NCBI GenBank assembly: GCA_002189035.1 | Contig: NEEC01000025.1 | Coordinates: 124,001 to 188,000 of the forward strand | DNA: 64,000 nucleotides | Source: Utricularia gibba | Taxonomy: Eukaryota; Streptophyta; Magnoliopsida; Lamiales; Lentibulariaceae | Direction: 5' to 3' | Shown: piece after piece, positions 35,857-47,920 of the stretch | Numbering within the stretch: position 1 is the stretch's first letter | How the letters are laid out: each line of letters begins with the position of its first letter | Notes under the pieces: model-generated | What the model was told of the DNA's origin: nothing | Database searches by the model: none | What the model saw: the letters and a program-made list of their open reading frames with translations, nothing else | Made by a program: the position numbers and the translations under genes

Positions 35857-36126
35857 ATGGCGGACGACACGTACTACGGCAAAGTTGACGGCTTCGCGCG
35901 GTGGCTGGGAACTAGCGTCGCGGCGGCGTTTTTCGCGTCTCTTGAGCGGTGCTCCTGCGTCAACATCGATGCCGACGGTGATGATGAAGATGAAGAAGCG
36001 CACGATCATCCTCTGATGCTCACCACGCTCCCTTCCTTTGCCTCTTCTACATCATCTTCGGCCGCGGCTACCACCGTCGGATCTGTGGTTAATCCATCCC
36101 CCGCAATTGAAACTCTCCCCGTCTGA
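35857..36126 (+). CDS. Small conserved acidic protein, 89 residues, function unknown
   Basis: Single-exon gene: [20 protein letters not shown] at the start, followed by [18 protein letters not shown], an acidic run ([15 protein letters not shown]) and a short C terminus ending LPV. I recall similar short plant proteins with the FASLERCSC core and an acidic middle, annotated as uncharacterised, so I think this is real. No transmembrane helix; the segment around residues 10-30 could form an amphipathic helix. GC content is higher than the AT-rich flanks, as expected for coding sequence. No function is proposed. Confidence 0.65.
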   Translation: MADDTYYGKVDGFARWLGTSVAAAFFASLERCSCVNIDADGDDEDEEAHDHPLMLTTLPSFASSTSSSAAATTVGSVVNPSPAIETLPV

Positions 36127-37542
36127 TTCCTGTAAGAAAGGTGATTTCTCTTTCTACTTGCTCTTTCTTTTCTTGAATTGGTCTAATTCTCTGTTGCCGC
36201 TCTTCCAACTCGGCATCGCCAAAATCAATCACAGGAAACCCTAATAATTTATTTCTGATTAGAAGACAGTTTATTTTTAGTCTCGAAAGTTCTAGCCTTT
36301 GTTCAATCACTGCAAACCTTTCACTTGGAAGAGTTATCTTTTGCTTTTCCCTTTGCTGGGGAACAAGATGCTGTCTTTTGTCTTTCTAGTCTGAACTCTG
36401 AAGGATTATGCACAGAATCATTCAACCACCATTTCTTGCTTACATCTACTTGAGACTTTAAAGCACTCGGCATTTTTTGGCCATGGAAGCCAGCGAATTT
36501 AGTTCTTTGCATTTTTATGCCTTTGCTAGTCAGAGTGCTGCATACATAACATTGCATTCATCTACCTGGCTTGCAGTATAACCTCTATCTCCCCAAGTGT
36601 TGAAAAAGTTATGGCGTCCTCATAAAAAGTTTAAGAGCATTCTGGCTGTGCTTCTGCAGCTCAGGACTATGGCATTTGAGAACAGTTCCATCACATGAAT
36701 GAGTTGTTAGTTTCACTTTTGTACAGGCGTTTCTGTGCTCGAGTAAAACCTGTTGTGTGTTACAGGCTTTGTGTGTGTGTGATATGCTGGTTGATAAGAT
36801 TTGTTTCTGCTCATGCTCCTACTTTAAGGGCATCATTCATTTCAGAACCATGAATATAATTAGTATTTAGGGGATTTAGCTGAAGAGCATGAGATAAACT
36901 CTTGGAACTGCGTGTGGGATATGGTTTTGGAGAAGAGGAAGTGACTTGTGATGGAGGTGGTAGTTATGCTTTGGTGAGACTTAAGAACGTGTAAATCACC
37001 CGATTCCCGCGGATTGGATGCGCAGGTGCGGTGCGGATTCGCCGGAGGGTGGAATCAATCTTTGGTAGAATCAATCCGATAATCGTTAAATTAAATTTGA
37101 AATGATTGCAATTGTGACATCTTGTTTAAAATCATTGTTTAGATTATGTTTTCAAATTTTTTGAATTCATGAAAATATTTTTATTAGCAAAAATATGATT
37201 TTTATGAAATATATTCAAATACTTTATATATAAATAAATAAATAAATAACCCTAAATAAATAAATAGATATAGAGATATATATATATATGTGCATATATT
37301 ATAGATATACATATATCTATAATATAGAATATATGTCTATAATATAGAAATAGATAGATATATGTATATCTATTCTATATTTTATAATAATATAGAATAG
37401 ATACATATATATATTAATTAAATAATAATTATTATTGGGGATAAATGGGGTTCTTGTTCCGGGAAAAAGAAGCAATTCAAAACCCTAAATCAAACAGGTA
37501 GCGTTATATATCACCCCTTCGTCGATTGATCCATAAGGAAAA
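36127..37542. other. Spacer with AT-rich hairpin region
   Basis: 3' flank of the small gene (to about 36900), then an A/T-rich region 37080-37440 with ATAA and TA repeats and a strong hairpin. No gene supported. Confidence 0.5.
37215..37416. repeat. AT microsatellite with hairpin
   Basis: (AATA)n at 37225-37265, then TA-rich sequence. Bases 37359-37381 and 37389-37409 form an inverted repeat: a 15-bp stem (core ATCTATTCTATATT), a 2-base bulge and 6 more pairs around a 7-base loop. Confidence 0.6.
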
Positions 37543-39261
37543 ATGGCGGGTGCGTATTGGAAGTTTGGGGATGGCACGCAGCAGCCGAACCCTCTACCTG
37601 TTGTCCCACCTGCGAAGCGAGCTCGTTCAGACTACGGTAATTTTCGTTACAGTTTTGCTTCTTCTCGAAACACTTTCTTAGCTTCGGTGGAGGCTAGGGT
37701 GAATTTTCGATCTGTGTTTCAATTGTACCTGCTTTTTGTTTCGATCGGGTGTAGGAAGTACGTTTGTGCATTAAAAGTTGTGGTGTTTCTCCGGTTGTGT
37801 ATATTAGCGCAAGTTGAAATTGGTTAACGTCGATAATTCTCGATGAAAAGATTGGTTTTTTGAATCCGATTTTTTGTATTTTGAAAGCCGTCCTTTTTTT
37901 ACTTTGTGAGCCTACGAAACAGTTAAGTAAATTAGAATGATATAGAAATTTGTCTGGGTGAATGGATTAGCAATGAGGCATTTTGACTCTCGTAGATTGG
38001 ATGCCATCGATTAAACTTCCAAGGTTGTGAAGTCTGTGTGCTTTTTGGATGCGTATTTATGAGCTTTGAAAATTTTTTACCTCATAATGTAGTTATTCCA
38101 GGTGCTCAGGGTCCTGAAGTCTCTGCTTACATTCCTTACAAAGATGACCGAGCAGGAATGGGCGTTATTAGAGATACGGATGATATTAATGCGTCATATG
38201 ATCGATATCTGAAAAGCACGGTATGATGTTGATTCTAAAATTCTGAAGCTGATGTTTTAAGCTCTGTAGGGTTTCCTAATGCATGATATCTCACTGTAAC
38301 AGCAAATATCATCATTTGGTGCTGATGCGGGTAGATCTGTAAGCAGCGGACTTAGTGGGCATCAACTTGTTGATGAACCACGTGTTGTAGGTATCCGAGT
38401 ACCTGATGCAACATTGAATGAAAAAGCTCACCCCTTTGGGTTGGGGGGACAGCCTGAAATCCCATTGCCTCCAGATGCTAGTAGCACGTTGTTCGTGGAG
38501 GGCTTACCTGCAAATTGCACCCGTCGAGAAGTTTCTCGTATCCTTTTTAAAATTTTTATTGATTTATTAATTTTTTCCTATGGTCCAATGCGTCCTCCTT
38601 CACTGTACTTTTTAGATATTTTTCGCCCATTTGTTGGCTATAAAGAAGTAAGGCTCGTAATGAAGGACTCGAGACATGTAAGCGTTTTCCAAAGCATTTA
38701 TTTTTTTATGCATATTCATGACATTTTACCAAGTAAATTTAAACATCCATTGCAGCCTGGAGGTGATCCATTGGTATTTTGCTTTGTTGATTTTGAAAGC
38801 CCTGCTCATGCTGCAACTGCCATGGTTGCTTTACAAGGTACAGTTACCCGTATTAAATCTCCCCCTAGGTAGACGGCCTGTAACAGCCAATCAGTATTTA
38901 ATTTACTGCATCATGTTTCTTTTCCATGACAGAAGCACCATGGATTGGGATTGAGATACATCTATTTCCGTATATGTTCATGGGGAATCCTTAATATGCT
39001 ACTTGAAGTGATAACTTATCCATAGATGATGCTTTATTTTCCTATGCATGGCAAGGGACATACACCTTTGTGCTTCTAGGAATTCCATACATCAATCAGT
39101 TTTCTATGTGTCAAGATTTTTTCACTGTCTGAATCCACTCCGCACACAATTTTTCAGGTTATAGATTTGATGAAAATGATCGAGATTCTGTCAACCTGCG
39201 GCTCCAATTTGCTCGCCATCCTGGTGCAAGATCAGGAGGAGCCCATCGCAGCAAACGTTGA
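37543..39261 (+). CDS. RRM RNA-binding protein of the nuclear speckle NSR type
   Basis: 231 residues in six exons: 37543-37636, 38102-38220, 38303-38537, 38616-38677, 38756-38837, 39158-39261. The N-terminal half is low-complexity with MAGAYWKFGDG, PPAKRARSDY (possible nuclear signal) and GVIRDTDDINASYDRYL. One RRM follows: RNP2 is TLFVEGLP and the RNP1 region is PLVFCFVDFESP, ending VNLRLQFARHPGARSGG. This arrangement matches Arabidopsis NSRa/NSRb, which bind RNA in nuclear speckles and affect alternative splicing (established for those). After the stop, a GGTAAGCA-type donor at about 39281 suggests an intron in the 3' untranslated region. Confidence 0.88.
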
Positions 39262-40045
39262 AAAGACATCTATTTCTCTGGTAAGCACACACATGCCATC
39301 CAGTTTCCGAATTCCCTTTTCCCCTTCCTTTCTATCTCATCATGGGAAACGCCACCAAAAATATGTCTTACCATGCTGACTTTGGACAACTCCTGTATAG
39401 GACCACTTCCCTGTGGAAGTCTACAGTCAGAGGGGTAACTTGCCATGAACTTGCATGTATTTCTCCACAGATGCCTTTGGAAGGATGCAAGTGCTTGTTA
39501 GAAGCGGCATGGCTGAGCATTTCCTCTTCCTTCTTCCCAGTAGAATACATTTATATTACCTGCATTCAAAACCAGCCTCACTAACTGTTTAGTAGCATGA
39601 GGCTGCTCAGCGTGCTGCTTGTTGTAGCCTAGTTCAAGGTCACTGTAGATTGTGCTTCTTCTTTCTTTCTTTCTTCTTTTTTCCCTCCAGACGATTTTTG
39701 TTGTTGAATGGCCTTTTTATGAAGCCTCTGTGTTGTCTGATACATGCTTGGAATAAAGTATTATTATTATTAATGTAATATGTTTTTTTTCATCGATTAA
39801 TAAGTGTTATATTAATATACTTCTGAAGATAGAAGAGATTGAATAATAAACAGAAAAAAAAAGTAAGGATGGGCTTTTCGGGCCCAAATATTGGGCCCGA
39901 TGATGGGGGTCCAGCCCATGAAAACGAATTAGGGCTCTCTCTGACGATAAAGTCGGTTCTGCGCTTCGGCGTTTTTGAATCAGTGTGGCTACCCGCCGAT
40001 CGGTGAACGGAAAACCTTGATACGGTAAGTAACCGTGCGCTAAAG
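39262..40045. other. Spacer, NSR-type 3' region and uL6 promoter
   Basis: Likely 3' untranslated region of the RRM gene to about 39760 (possible intron), then the uL6 promoter. No separate gene. Confidence 0.5.
39871..39919 (+). promoter_or_regulatory. TGGGCC cluster of uL6 promoter
   Basis: GGGCTTTTCGGGCCCAAAT, TTGGGCCCGATG and AGCCCATG occur within 50 bases, about 130-175 bases before the ATG. Site II type elements. Confidence 0.55.
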
Positions 40046-41017
40046 ATGAAGACGATTTTATCATCCGACACCATGGATGTCCCCGACGGGGTGAAGATCA
40101 AGGTGAAAGCGAAAGTGATTGAGGTTGAGGGGCCGAGGGGGAAGCTCACCAGGGACTTCAAGCATTTGAACCTTGATTTCCAGTTGATAACTGACGAAGA
40201 AACGGGAAAAAGGAAGCTAAAGGTGGATGCTTGGTTCGGAAGCCGCAAAACATCTGCTGCCATTCGTACTGCTCTTAGTCACGTTTCGAATCTTATTAAA
40301 GGTGTTACCTTGGGTTATCGCTACAAGATGCGATTTGTGTATGCTCACTTTCCCATCAATGCTTCGATCACCAACAATGGAAAAGCTCTTGAGATACGGA
40401 ACTTTCTTGGAGAAAAAAGGGTATACACTGAATTCGATTGTTTTTATTTTTATGTCATGCATTGCTCCTAGTTTTTACCTTCGCTTTTGCATTGGTGGTT
40501 TCTGAATCGCATTGCCATTTTATCTTCTTGGCGACATTTTTATATTGTGTCTGATGTTCCGGTCCTGTTTGGACACTGCCTCCTGGCTTGTTTCATAGAA
40601 GGCTACCCATTCGTGCATTGTTTTCCTTGATGAGTTTTTGTAGATAGACCACAGTATAATACACAATCACATTATCTCCATCTCTTGTACCAGGTGAGGA
40701 AGGTGGACATGCTTGATGGTGTAAATGTTGTACGATCTGAGAAGGTGAAGGATGAGTTGATATTGGATGGAAACGACATTGAGCTCGTATCTCGTTCGTG
40801 TGCCTTGATAAACCAGGCAAGATCATTCATTGTGCTCAAATCTTTACCTAGAACAACTCTCGTATAGACGCATTGTACTTTGTTGTTTTATTCCCCACCT
40901 GCACTGATGCCGATGCCCTTGTGTTAACAGAAATGCCATGTGAAGAACAAGGATATCCGCAAGTTTCTGGATGGCATCTATGTCAGCGAGAAGGGGGTCG
41001 TTGCTGCGGACGAATGA
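40046..41017 (+). CDS. RPL9: 60S ribosomal protein L9 (uL6)
   Basis: Large-subunit ribosomal protein, 194 residues, matching the family length. Exons: 40046-40420, 40694-40816, 40931-41017. Motifs: [70 protein letters not shown], then [20 protein letters not shown] and [16 protein letters not shown]. Intron 2 starts with GC, not GT (AACCAG|GCAAGA), a known minor donor type with a strong consensus; the splice keeps the frame exactly ([11 protein letters not shown]). Confidence 0.96.
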
Positions 41018-41466
41018 GTAACTTGAGCATCTATTCTATGAGGTTTATCCTTCTAGTTTTCCCTTTAAACAGTGTCATCAAGTGAGAACATAGCCTTTTA
41101 CACACCAAGTTGAATTCACAATTTTCTAGTTCAGAGACAAAAGCTATATGCGCGATCATGGTTAATATTTTCCTTGTGTTACAAATCCATGCAAGCAGTG
41201 TACAAGATGAATATAACGAATGCCAAAACCTACTTACAAGGGAGTGAACATGGGCAAAAGCTTCAAAGATGATTGTGCAAAAATGAATGTGCTCAAGCAT
41301 GCATCTTGCAGATAGCTATGCAAGTGTCTGTTGCTCTAGCAGCAAGCCTAAGACCAAGGGTATTACCCCAAACACCTCCAACAGGACATGTTATTCAAGA
41401 TGATAAGGTTTATCAACAGATGAGAATGTACATAGAATTTGCGTATTCCAACCTTGATGTCAAGAA
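41018..41466. other. Convergent spacer, uL6 and PWWP genes
   Basis: Two 3' flanks meeting tail to tail. No coding signal. Confidence 0.5.
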
Positions 41467-43570
41467 TCAAGAGAACCGAGCCTTCGGATAAGTTTGATTA
41501 CTCAACGCTGCACTTATCCTACTGAAGACAACCGTCAATGGGATACAGGCAACAGAGCTCTTGAAGGTTCTTATAACTGGTTTCCTCGCTTCTTGACTAT
41601 ACCCACGAGTACTGGTGATTGAAGATAACCTTCTTGTCTTCTTTGACAACATCCCTGATTTCTTCGATTTTCTGGATTTCGCTCTTGAGATCGGAGATTC
41701 AGAAGCGTGTGGTTTGAAGGGGAGCCCTATTCCTTCTTGCTCATCAAGTATACTGTGGATAAACATATCACTGCAGGATCCATCTTCCAGTACCTCGATT
41801 TCCAAAGGTTGGCCGGTAATTGGAAGGTTATTCACCTTGCTCATCAGAGAAACGTACGGTGCATGCTGCTGTTGACTTCCTGATTTCACCTCCACAACGA
41901 TGTCACAGAGGCAAGAATCAGAAAAATGGCGCCTCAAAGAAAAATCGCCGGAATCATATTTTGGGTTGACATTAGACATGCAATGAGGGAGCAATTTCTG
42001 CGAGGCAACAATCTCTGACTCTGATCCACGGGGGTTCTCAACTTTGGATTCTTTCCCCTTTAAACCACACAGATTTTCATCCTCTGCATCCATTTTTCTG
42101 GACCTTGAATTTCTCCTCCCCTTTGTCTGCCAATCAGAAGTGGCTTTCTCTGTGTTAAGGTTGATTTCATGGGGATAATTACTACCGGACTTGGTAGAAC
42201 CAGGCTCAATTTTCTCCCCACTTCCAAAGGAGATAGTCTCAACGAGACTGCTCTGGTTCTGGTGTATCGTGCCTCCAAATTCTGCCCTCTGGGATGCATC
42301 AGACACAACTGAGATTAAATAAAGTAATGCATGAGCATCATCAGTTAGGAAACATAAAAAAAATTGGCAGTCTGTGTGGGAGTTCGGAGACCATCACTTA
42401 TCAGTAATGAAGATCATGCCCAGAATGAGAAGATGCATATTGATATGCTATACCTGCTGTTGGCATGCCTTCTGATACAAGAGGCACATCAAACAAGTTT
42501 GCAGAAGATTCATTCTCATCATCCTTCCATTCATAAACCTGCATGGATACACCCCTCGCAGTACCATTGCCGCACAAAAACCCCATACATTCTCCCTCAG
42601 TCTTGACCTCAATTGATATGCTATTGATTGATTCATTGGCTTCGAAGCCAGAAACCATGCGTTCAAGTACCATCCCATCAGAAAGGCCATTTTTACAGGG
42701 AAATTGCTCGAGGGGTGAGGACAGCATAGTGCTACACTCAAGGACTTTGGTCAATGGACGGTGACGGTTTCTCTTCTTCAAAGATTCATAAGCTACTTGA
42801 GAACGCTTCCTCTTCAGAGATGACGCCACACCCACTCCAAGGTCCTCAAGCCCTCTCATACGCTTAACACCAACTACATCTTCCTCAGAGTCATTTGGTG
42901 TTTTCCATTTTGCAGCTTCATCCTTGTGCTTTTCTTGTTCCTCAAATGGCGAATCTGTTTTAGTGGCTCTATGGTTGACCTCTGAATGCTCAGAGTTACG
43001 CATATCATGATTTTCAAACACTCCACTAGGATGCGACACTGAAGCTGAGGCATAGATCTGGGCAGGCCCTCGTCCATTCGCTAAATTTGGTGTAGTGGAA
43101 GCTCCCGGGTTTTCCTTGAGAAGAAGAGCACTTTCCAGTTCCAGTGCATGACGAATAGCATCTTCCCTTCTTGCTTTTCTGACTCCCTTCTTCGAAAGAT
43201 GGGATGCAGATACCTTAGCTTTCTCAATGCAATCTTCGTACTCTCCACAGTGAAAAGCTTTTACTCTTTTTGACTTCTCTAGGTTGTACCAGTCTCTGCA
43301 ACGCAATGAACAAAAATTTTGGTTCGCAATACGATGGCAAAAAAGCTACTTCATCTTATTCAAAGAAAGTAGTACTTACACAGTTTTACCCTTTTTACCG
43401 AGAAGCTTTACAGGGGTCCCTGACTTCGGTACCGCAGCACCACCATCGGGAAGTTCATCAGGGCTGAGAATCTTCCCCGGCCACCATGATCCATTTCTCC
43501 GGCGGACCCAAACCAAACCCCCCACTTTGAAATCAATCCCCTTATCATGTTCAACTCCAGTGCTGCCCAT
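41467..43570 (-). CDS. PWWP-domain protein (At1g51745-like)
   Basis: 624 residues in three exons: 43380-43570, 42454-43295, 41467-42308. The N terminus is a PWWP domain, a chromatin reader that typically binds methylated histone H3: VGGLVWVRRRNGSWWPGKIL, then TPVKLLGKKGKTV and across the splice DWYNLEKSKRVKAFHCGEYE. The donor ACTGT|GTAAGT and acceptor TTGCAG|A restore VDWYN exactly. The remaining 530 residues are low-complexity with basic clusters (SLKRKRSQ, KSRKSKKSGMLSKKTRR) consistent with nuclear location, and no second domain I can name. Met at 43570 (MGSTGVEHD) is preferred over the in-frame ATG at 43582. Confidence 0.87.
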
Positions 43571-44702
43571 TTTCACAGTCACCAGAATAGAAAAATGGCT
43601 TTTTATTTGAGAAAACTCGGCACTCCCAAAAGCGCGGAAGATAGCAGAAAGCCAGGGCTAAATCTCTGCTATATCAATTCAGGTCACGCCTGCATATACC
43701 TCTCAGCAACAAAATTTGGATGCCTGTGGTATCGAAGAACAAAATACGAAAATGCGAAAGCGCAATATGTCAGAAAACATACACACAGAAAACCCAAAAG
43801 AAAACAAAGAAATGGATAAAACGGATAAAACATAAAATGGGATAGAAGATGAGGAAAACCGAAGTAAGTGAAAGAAATAAAGACAGAGATCCGAAAAGCG
43901 CAAGTCTAAGAGGAAATCCCCGTCCACAAACCATGAAGCTTAAAACCCACAGAAAAAAAAAAAACTTGTTCTGCCTTTTCCCATTTTTACTCAGGTTCAA
44001 GAAGACTTAAATCGATCAACAAGGATTCAAATCGCAATACACAAGAGCACCTCGATGTCATTCCTGTGCATTCATCAAATGCGACAACCCGAACTCAGAG
44101 TTTGTTCGACAAGCGAGAACTTCAATTTACAACTCTGAATTGAGCAATGAGATCCAGCGCCCTTCCCCCGCCCACTGCCGAGAAAGCCTTCAACAAGATA
44201 ACTGGAGGAGGAGCTCAAATTACACCACTTGGCCTACTCTTCCTTCCGCCATAGAAGTACCAATACCGTGACGAAAAACCTCAGAACATTAATTAATGTA
44301 ATTAAATTAAATAAAAAAAACCCACAAGCTGCTTCTCGGGTACGCTTCTGGCCCAAACTATTCCCACGGATCGGCCCGGTGACATGCCTCGGCCCAAGCT
44401 CAATAATAAGTTTAAATTACATATTTTTTAATATTTAATAATTCTAAAATTTCTTAATATTTGGAAATTAATATTTGCTGGCCCCCAAGACAGAGCCACC
44501 ACACCAGCAGCTTGAAGCTGCTGTTCTGCAACTACACAGTGCAAAAAGGAAACCAGAAAAAAAGGCGACATCCAGATCTCACACAGACTCAGGAAACGGT
44601 CGACGGCATTTACAGAAGCTTGCTATCTGTATAAACAAGTGAGTTGAATTCACATCATGCTTGAGAAAAGTGCAGCTGAAGGAGGTGCTTAGGCAGTGGA
44701 AC
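43571..44702. other. Spacer, PWWP 5' region and AUX/IAA 3' flank
   Basis: Probable leader of the PWWP gene, with TGGCCC/CGGCCC elements at 44350-44395 that would lie in its promoter. Tandem-like AATATTTAATA motifs near 44430-44475. No gene. Confidence 0.45.
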
Positions 44703-46122
44703 TAACTGTGTTGTAGCTCATGGAGATCGGTGGTCTTCAGTACACGAAGCCTCTTTACTGTTGACACAAACATGCTGCACAGGGGATCAAAGACAAAGGG
44801 GTGAATCATCAAGCAGCAGAAGTTGCTACTGATGGAACTGAATCCGAAGCATGGAGAGGAGATGCTTACTGCCAAGGGAGATCCCCAACAAGCATCCTGT
44901 CTCCTTCGTTGTCTTCATAAACAAGGGTGTGTTCCCTGCTTTCAGGGCTGTCACCTTCTGCTTCAGCATCAGAAGTGTTGCTTTGAGCTAAGAGAAGGCT
45001 TGTAATGTCAGTTTTGTGTGCAGAGTTGGTTAAAGTTCTCTTCGATGGAGGCATGTACCTGGAAGGAGATCTCTGAAGAGTTCATCAATGGCCATGGAGA
45101 GCTTTTCATAGTTATCATATGCGTTGATATCGATTTTCCTTCCAATGGGAACACCATCCATGTTGATCTTCACAAACAGAGGGCTGCGTCCTTGAGTAGT
45201 AGCTGTCTTGGAGGAACTTCCATTTCCATGTTTTTTGGGGAAAGATCGAATAGGCGGCCATCCCACCACTGAAGCAGGAGAAGTTCTATGGTTTCCAAAG
45301 AGAATGCAGCTTAGGAGAAGATAAGGAAACTAGTAGCACATGAATCCTTTGTACCACAAGATGCTGTAACTTTGCTTAACCAGATTCATCAATTTCTTTC
45401 CAGGTAAAAGTAAAAACAATTTCCCAATAACCATGCCAACAGTTAAAAAATGAAAGAAGACAAGATCCCACTCAAAAAGGTAGTCTTGCAGCAAGGTTGT
45501 TATGAGGAAGTTACTAAGGTAAAAGGCCGTGGGCAGAGAGTGCTTTGCAGCAGACAATAAAGAAAGCACGCCATACTCCAAAGGACCCCCAGCATGCAGA
45601 AGATTTGAATAAAAGAACAGTGAGGAAGGTTGAAAAAGGTTACCTTTTCTGCGAACTGCTGCAATTGGGCACAGCTGTGTTTGAAGAAGGTGGTTGAATG
45701 AACTTCTTTTCTGGGTTTTGGATCTCTGGATTTACCTTACCATCACATAGCTGGGATGATTCTTTCCTTGTTGAAAGCAGCTGCAGATGTTCGGGCTCTG
45801 AGTTTTCTGATTCAAGATGAAACGAAAGAGCCTTTGTTTTTGCTGGACATGGATGTTTCAAGGCAGGCGAAATCTGAGGACAAGAGCTTTTAGAGAAGAA
45901 GCCATTAGAATACACAAATTCATGGTCTATTTCTTCAGAAGTTCTGTTGAAGTTTTTCACGGACCAATCTCCCCCTGGAGGACCAAGCCTCAGTTCAAGC
46001 TTCTGCTCCAAAGATGGGCTACTGGTTATCCCCTCCACCCTTTCAACGGCTGAATCTCTATCTCTCTCCATGAAATCAAGAAACTGTAGACAACCCTCTT
46101 CATTTCTCAAGTAACTCTCCAT
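44703..46122 (-). CDS. AUX/IAA auxin-response repressor (IAA26/IAA18-like)
   Basis: Nuclear repressor of auxin response factors, degraded through TIR1/AFB. 298 residues in four exons: 45644-46122, 45059-45285, 44870-44987, 44703-44775. Domain I: KLELRLGPPG (41-50), the EAR-type LxLxL motif. Domain II degron: VVGWPPIRSF (166-175). Domains III-IV (PB1): LFVKINMDGVPIGRKIDINA, YEKLSMAIDELF, TLVYEDNEGDRMLVGDLPW and MFVSTVKRLRVLK. Intron 3 is only 71 bases (GTACAT to CTTCTCTTAG); without it the reading frame seems to shift between domains III and IV. Length and motif order suggest the IAA18/26/28 branch. Confidence 0.93.
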
Positions 46123-47920
46123 TTGCTCAGAACGAAGGCTGCAGTGGCACAGAAACTTGTAAACACACACACAACACAACAAGAACAGAGCTTTTTATCA
46201 AACACTTCACACGCAAAGTTCACACCTTGGGCGTGAAATGTTTAGAGGAAGCATAGAATCTCAAAACCCCACATCATTGAACAACCCCAGATGCCAAGAG
46301 GAAATCTTCTTAACTCCCTCTGAAGAGCAGGAGCAGCTAAAGCTCAATATACAAGTAAAAGAGGAGAATCCCACGTGTTGGTTGGCTTTCAAAATGCGAT
46401 AAACTCCGGCAACGTGGAGTGGTAGACTGACGACTCAACTATTGGAAAACAGTAGCCCGGCGACCGTAAACGAAAACATGAATAAAAAAAGAGAGAAACT
46501 GTAGCTGTTGATGTAGCTATTATTGCTGTAGCGAGACCGGGAAACTCCTTACCCACGGGTACCATCCAGACCAGACGATTGCTTGCCTTATGGAGTCGCG
46601 GGCAGCCTGCGAATAGGCCAATCGGGAAGCTTGGAAAAATCGCACGCAATCCCAATCCACTTCCGCTGTTGCCCAATGGCTGACATCCCCTTCCCAATTC
46701 CCAAATCAAATCATTATTCACAAGGGGGAGTATTCGGACCATTGGTCTCAACATTCAGACTGTTTTTTTGACTTATCATGCCCAGACATGTTATGACAGT
46801 CTTGTCTGATGCTCTCCCTGCTCCATTTTCTTACCTTCGCGCACGACGTATGCCTTACGTGATGCTTCGACCCGAATGCGATCAGACAGTCCCTGTCCCC
46901 GTTTCCTGAACATTGGATTCTGGAACCCATCGAGCTGATCGCAAGGAATCCCATTCCTGGGTTGCTTTGATTTCGATCACTCTGGGAATACTGTCACCAT
47001 TGTTCTGGACTTCGATCCATAGTCACAATTCCGTGCCTAACTTGCGCTGCTGTCCCAATCAGCAGCATATTCCCACGTGTAGGATAAGAAGGGATGAGAA
47101 ACAAAATACCAAATGTAACAATTTTAGTATATTGTACATTTAAAATATTCAATTTTTATGATTTTAAATTTTAAATCTTGTAAATGAAAGATGATTTTTT
47201 TTTTATATAAGTTATCACTTAATTTCATCCATAATCTATGCAATAGTAGTTTAAGTTGATTCTATCATACTTACTTATATTTATAGAGTGTGTTTGATAT
47301 AGATGATAAATGAAAATAGTTAAATGGAAAAAGAAAAATAGAATATTTGATAGATATAATGAATGATATTTAGGATAATTTATATTATAAATATGAGATA
47401 AAATAATGAAATTTGAGAAGTTTAGATAAAATTATATTATGCGTATACCTTTTTTTTATATATCATCTTTTATCTCTAATATAATTTATTCATATATCAA
47501 ACACATTACTACTAACACTTTCACCCCCCTTCTAAGAATCTCTATCATCAAACAAGTCCTACGTCTTAGTTTAGCTTTACTCCACCATCAATTATATGTC
47601 GGTATTTACCCTTAAGGTGTGTGTATATACACCCCCCTCAAAACTCAAAAACCAAGGAAGGTAGATACACCTAATATGATTAGAATGAATATACAAACAT
47701 TTTACAACCATATGAAACATGTATATCAAAAAGAAGCAATTCTCGACACATATGTCGAGGTTCCCAATTCCCACCTTCCAGTCTTATAATGTCCCAGATT
47801 GGACCATCTAAAATTGGATGTGGGTAACCATTTCTGCTAAAAAAACAGATATAGTCACAGAATCTACGTACAACACAGGCAGAGTTCCATGCTTCACTGC
47901 AGGAACTCCCTTTTCTGAAA
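46123..47920. other. Spacer, AUX/IAA promoter and ABCG 3' flank
   Basis: AUX/IAA upstream region (46200-47100), AT-rich 47110-47580 with a MITE-like element, and the 3' flank of the transporter (47600-47920). No gene supported. Confidence 0.5.
47286..47509. mobile_element. MITE-like element with terminal inverted repeats
   Basis: About 224 bp, AT-rich and non-coding. Left end GTGTGTTTGATATAGATGATAAAT; the inverted right end reads ATGTGTTTGATATATGAATAAAT. Thirteen consecutive bases (TGTGTTTGATATA) are identical. Exact ends and target duplication are unclear. Confidence 0.45.

Noticed and set aside
45030-45062. Apparent frameshift in AUX/IAA between domains III and IV
   Set aside because: Explained by a 71-base GT-AG intron with a good pyrimidine tract, so no lesion is needed.
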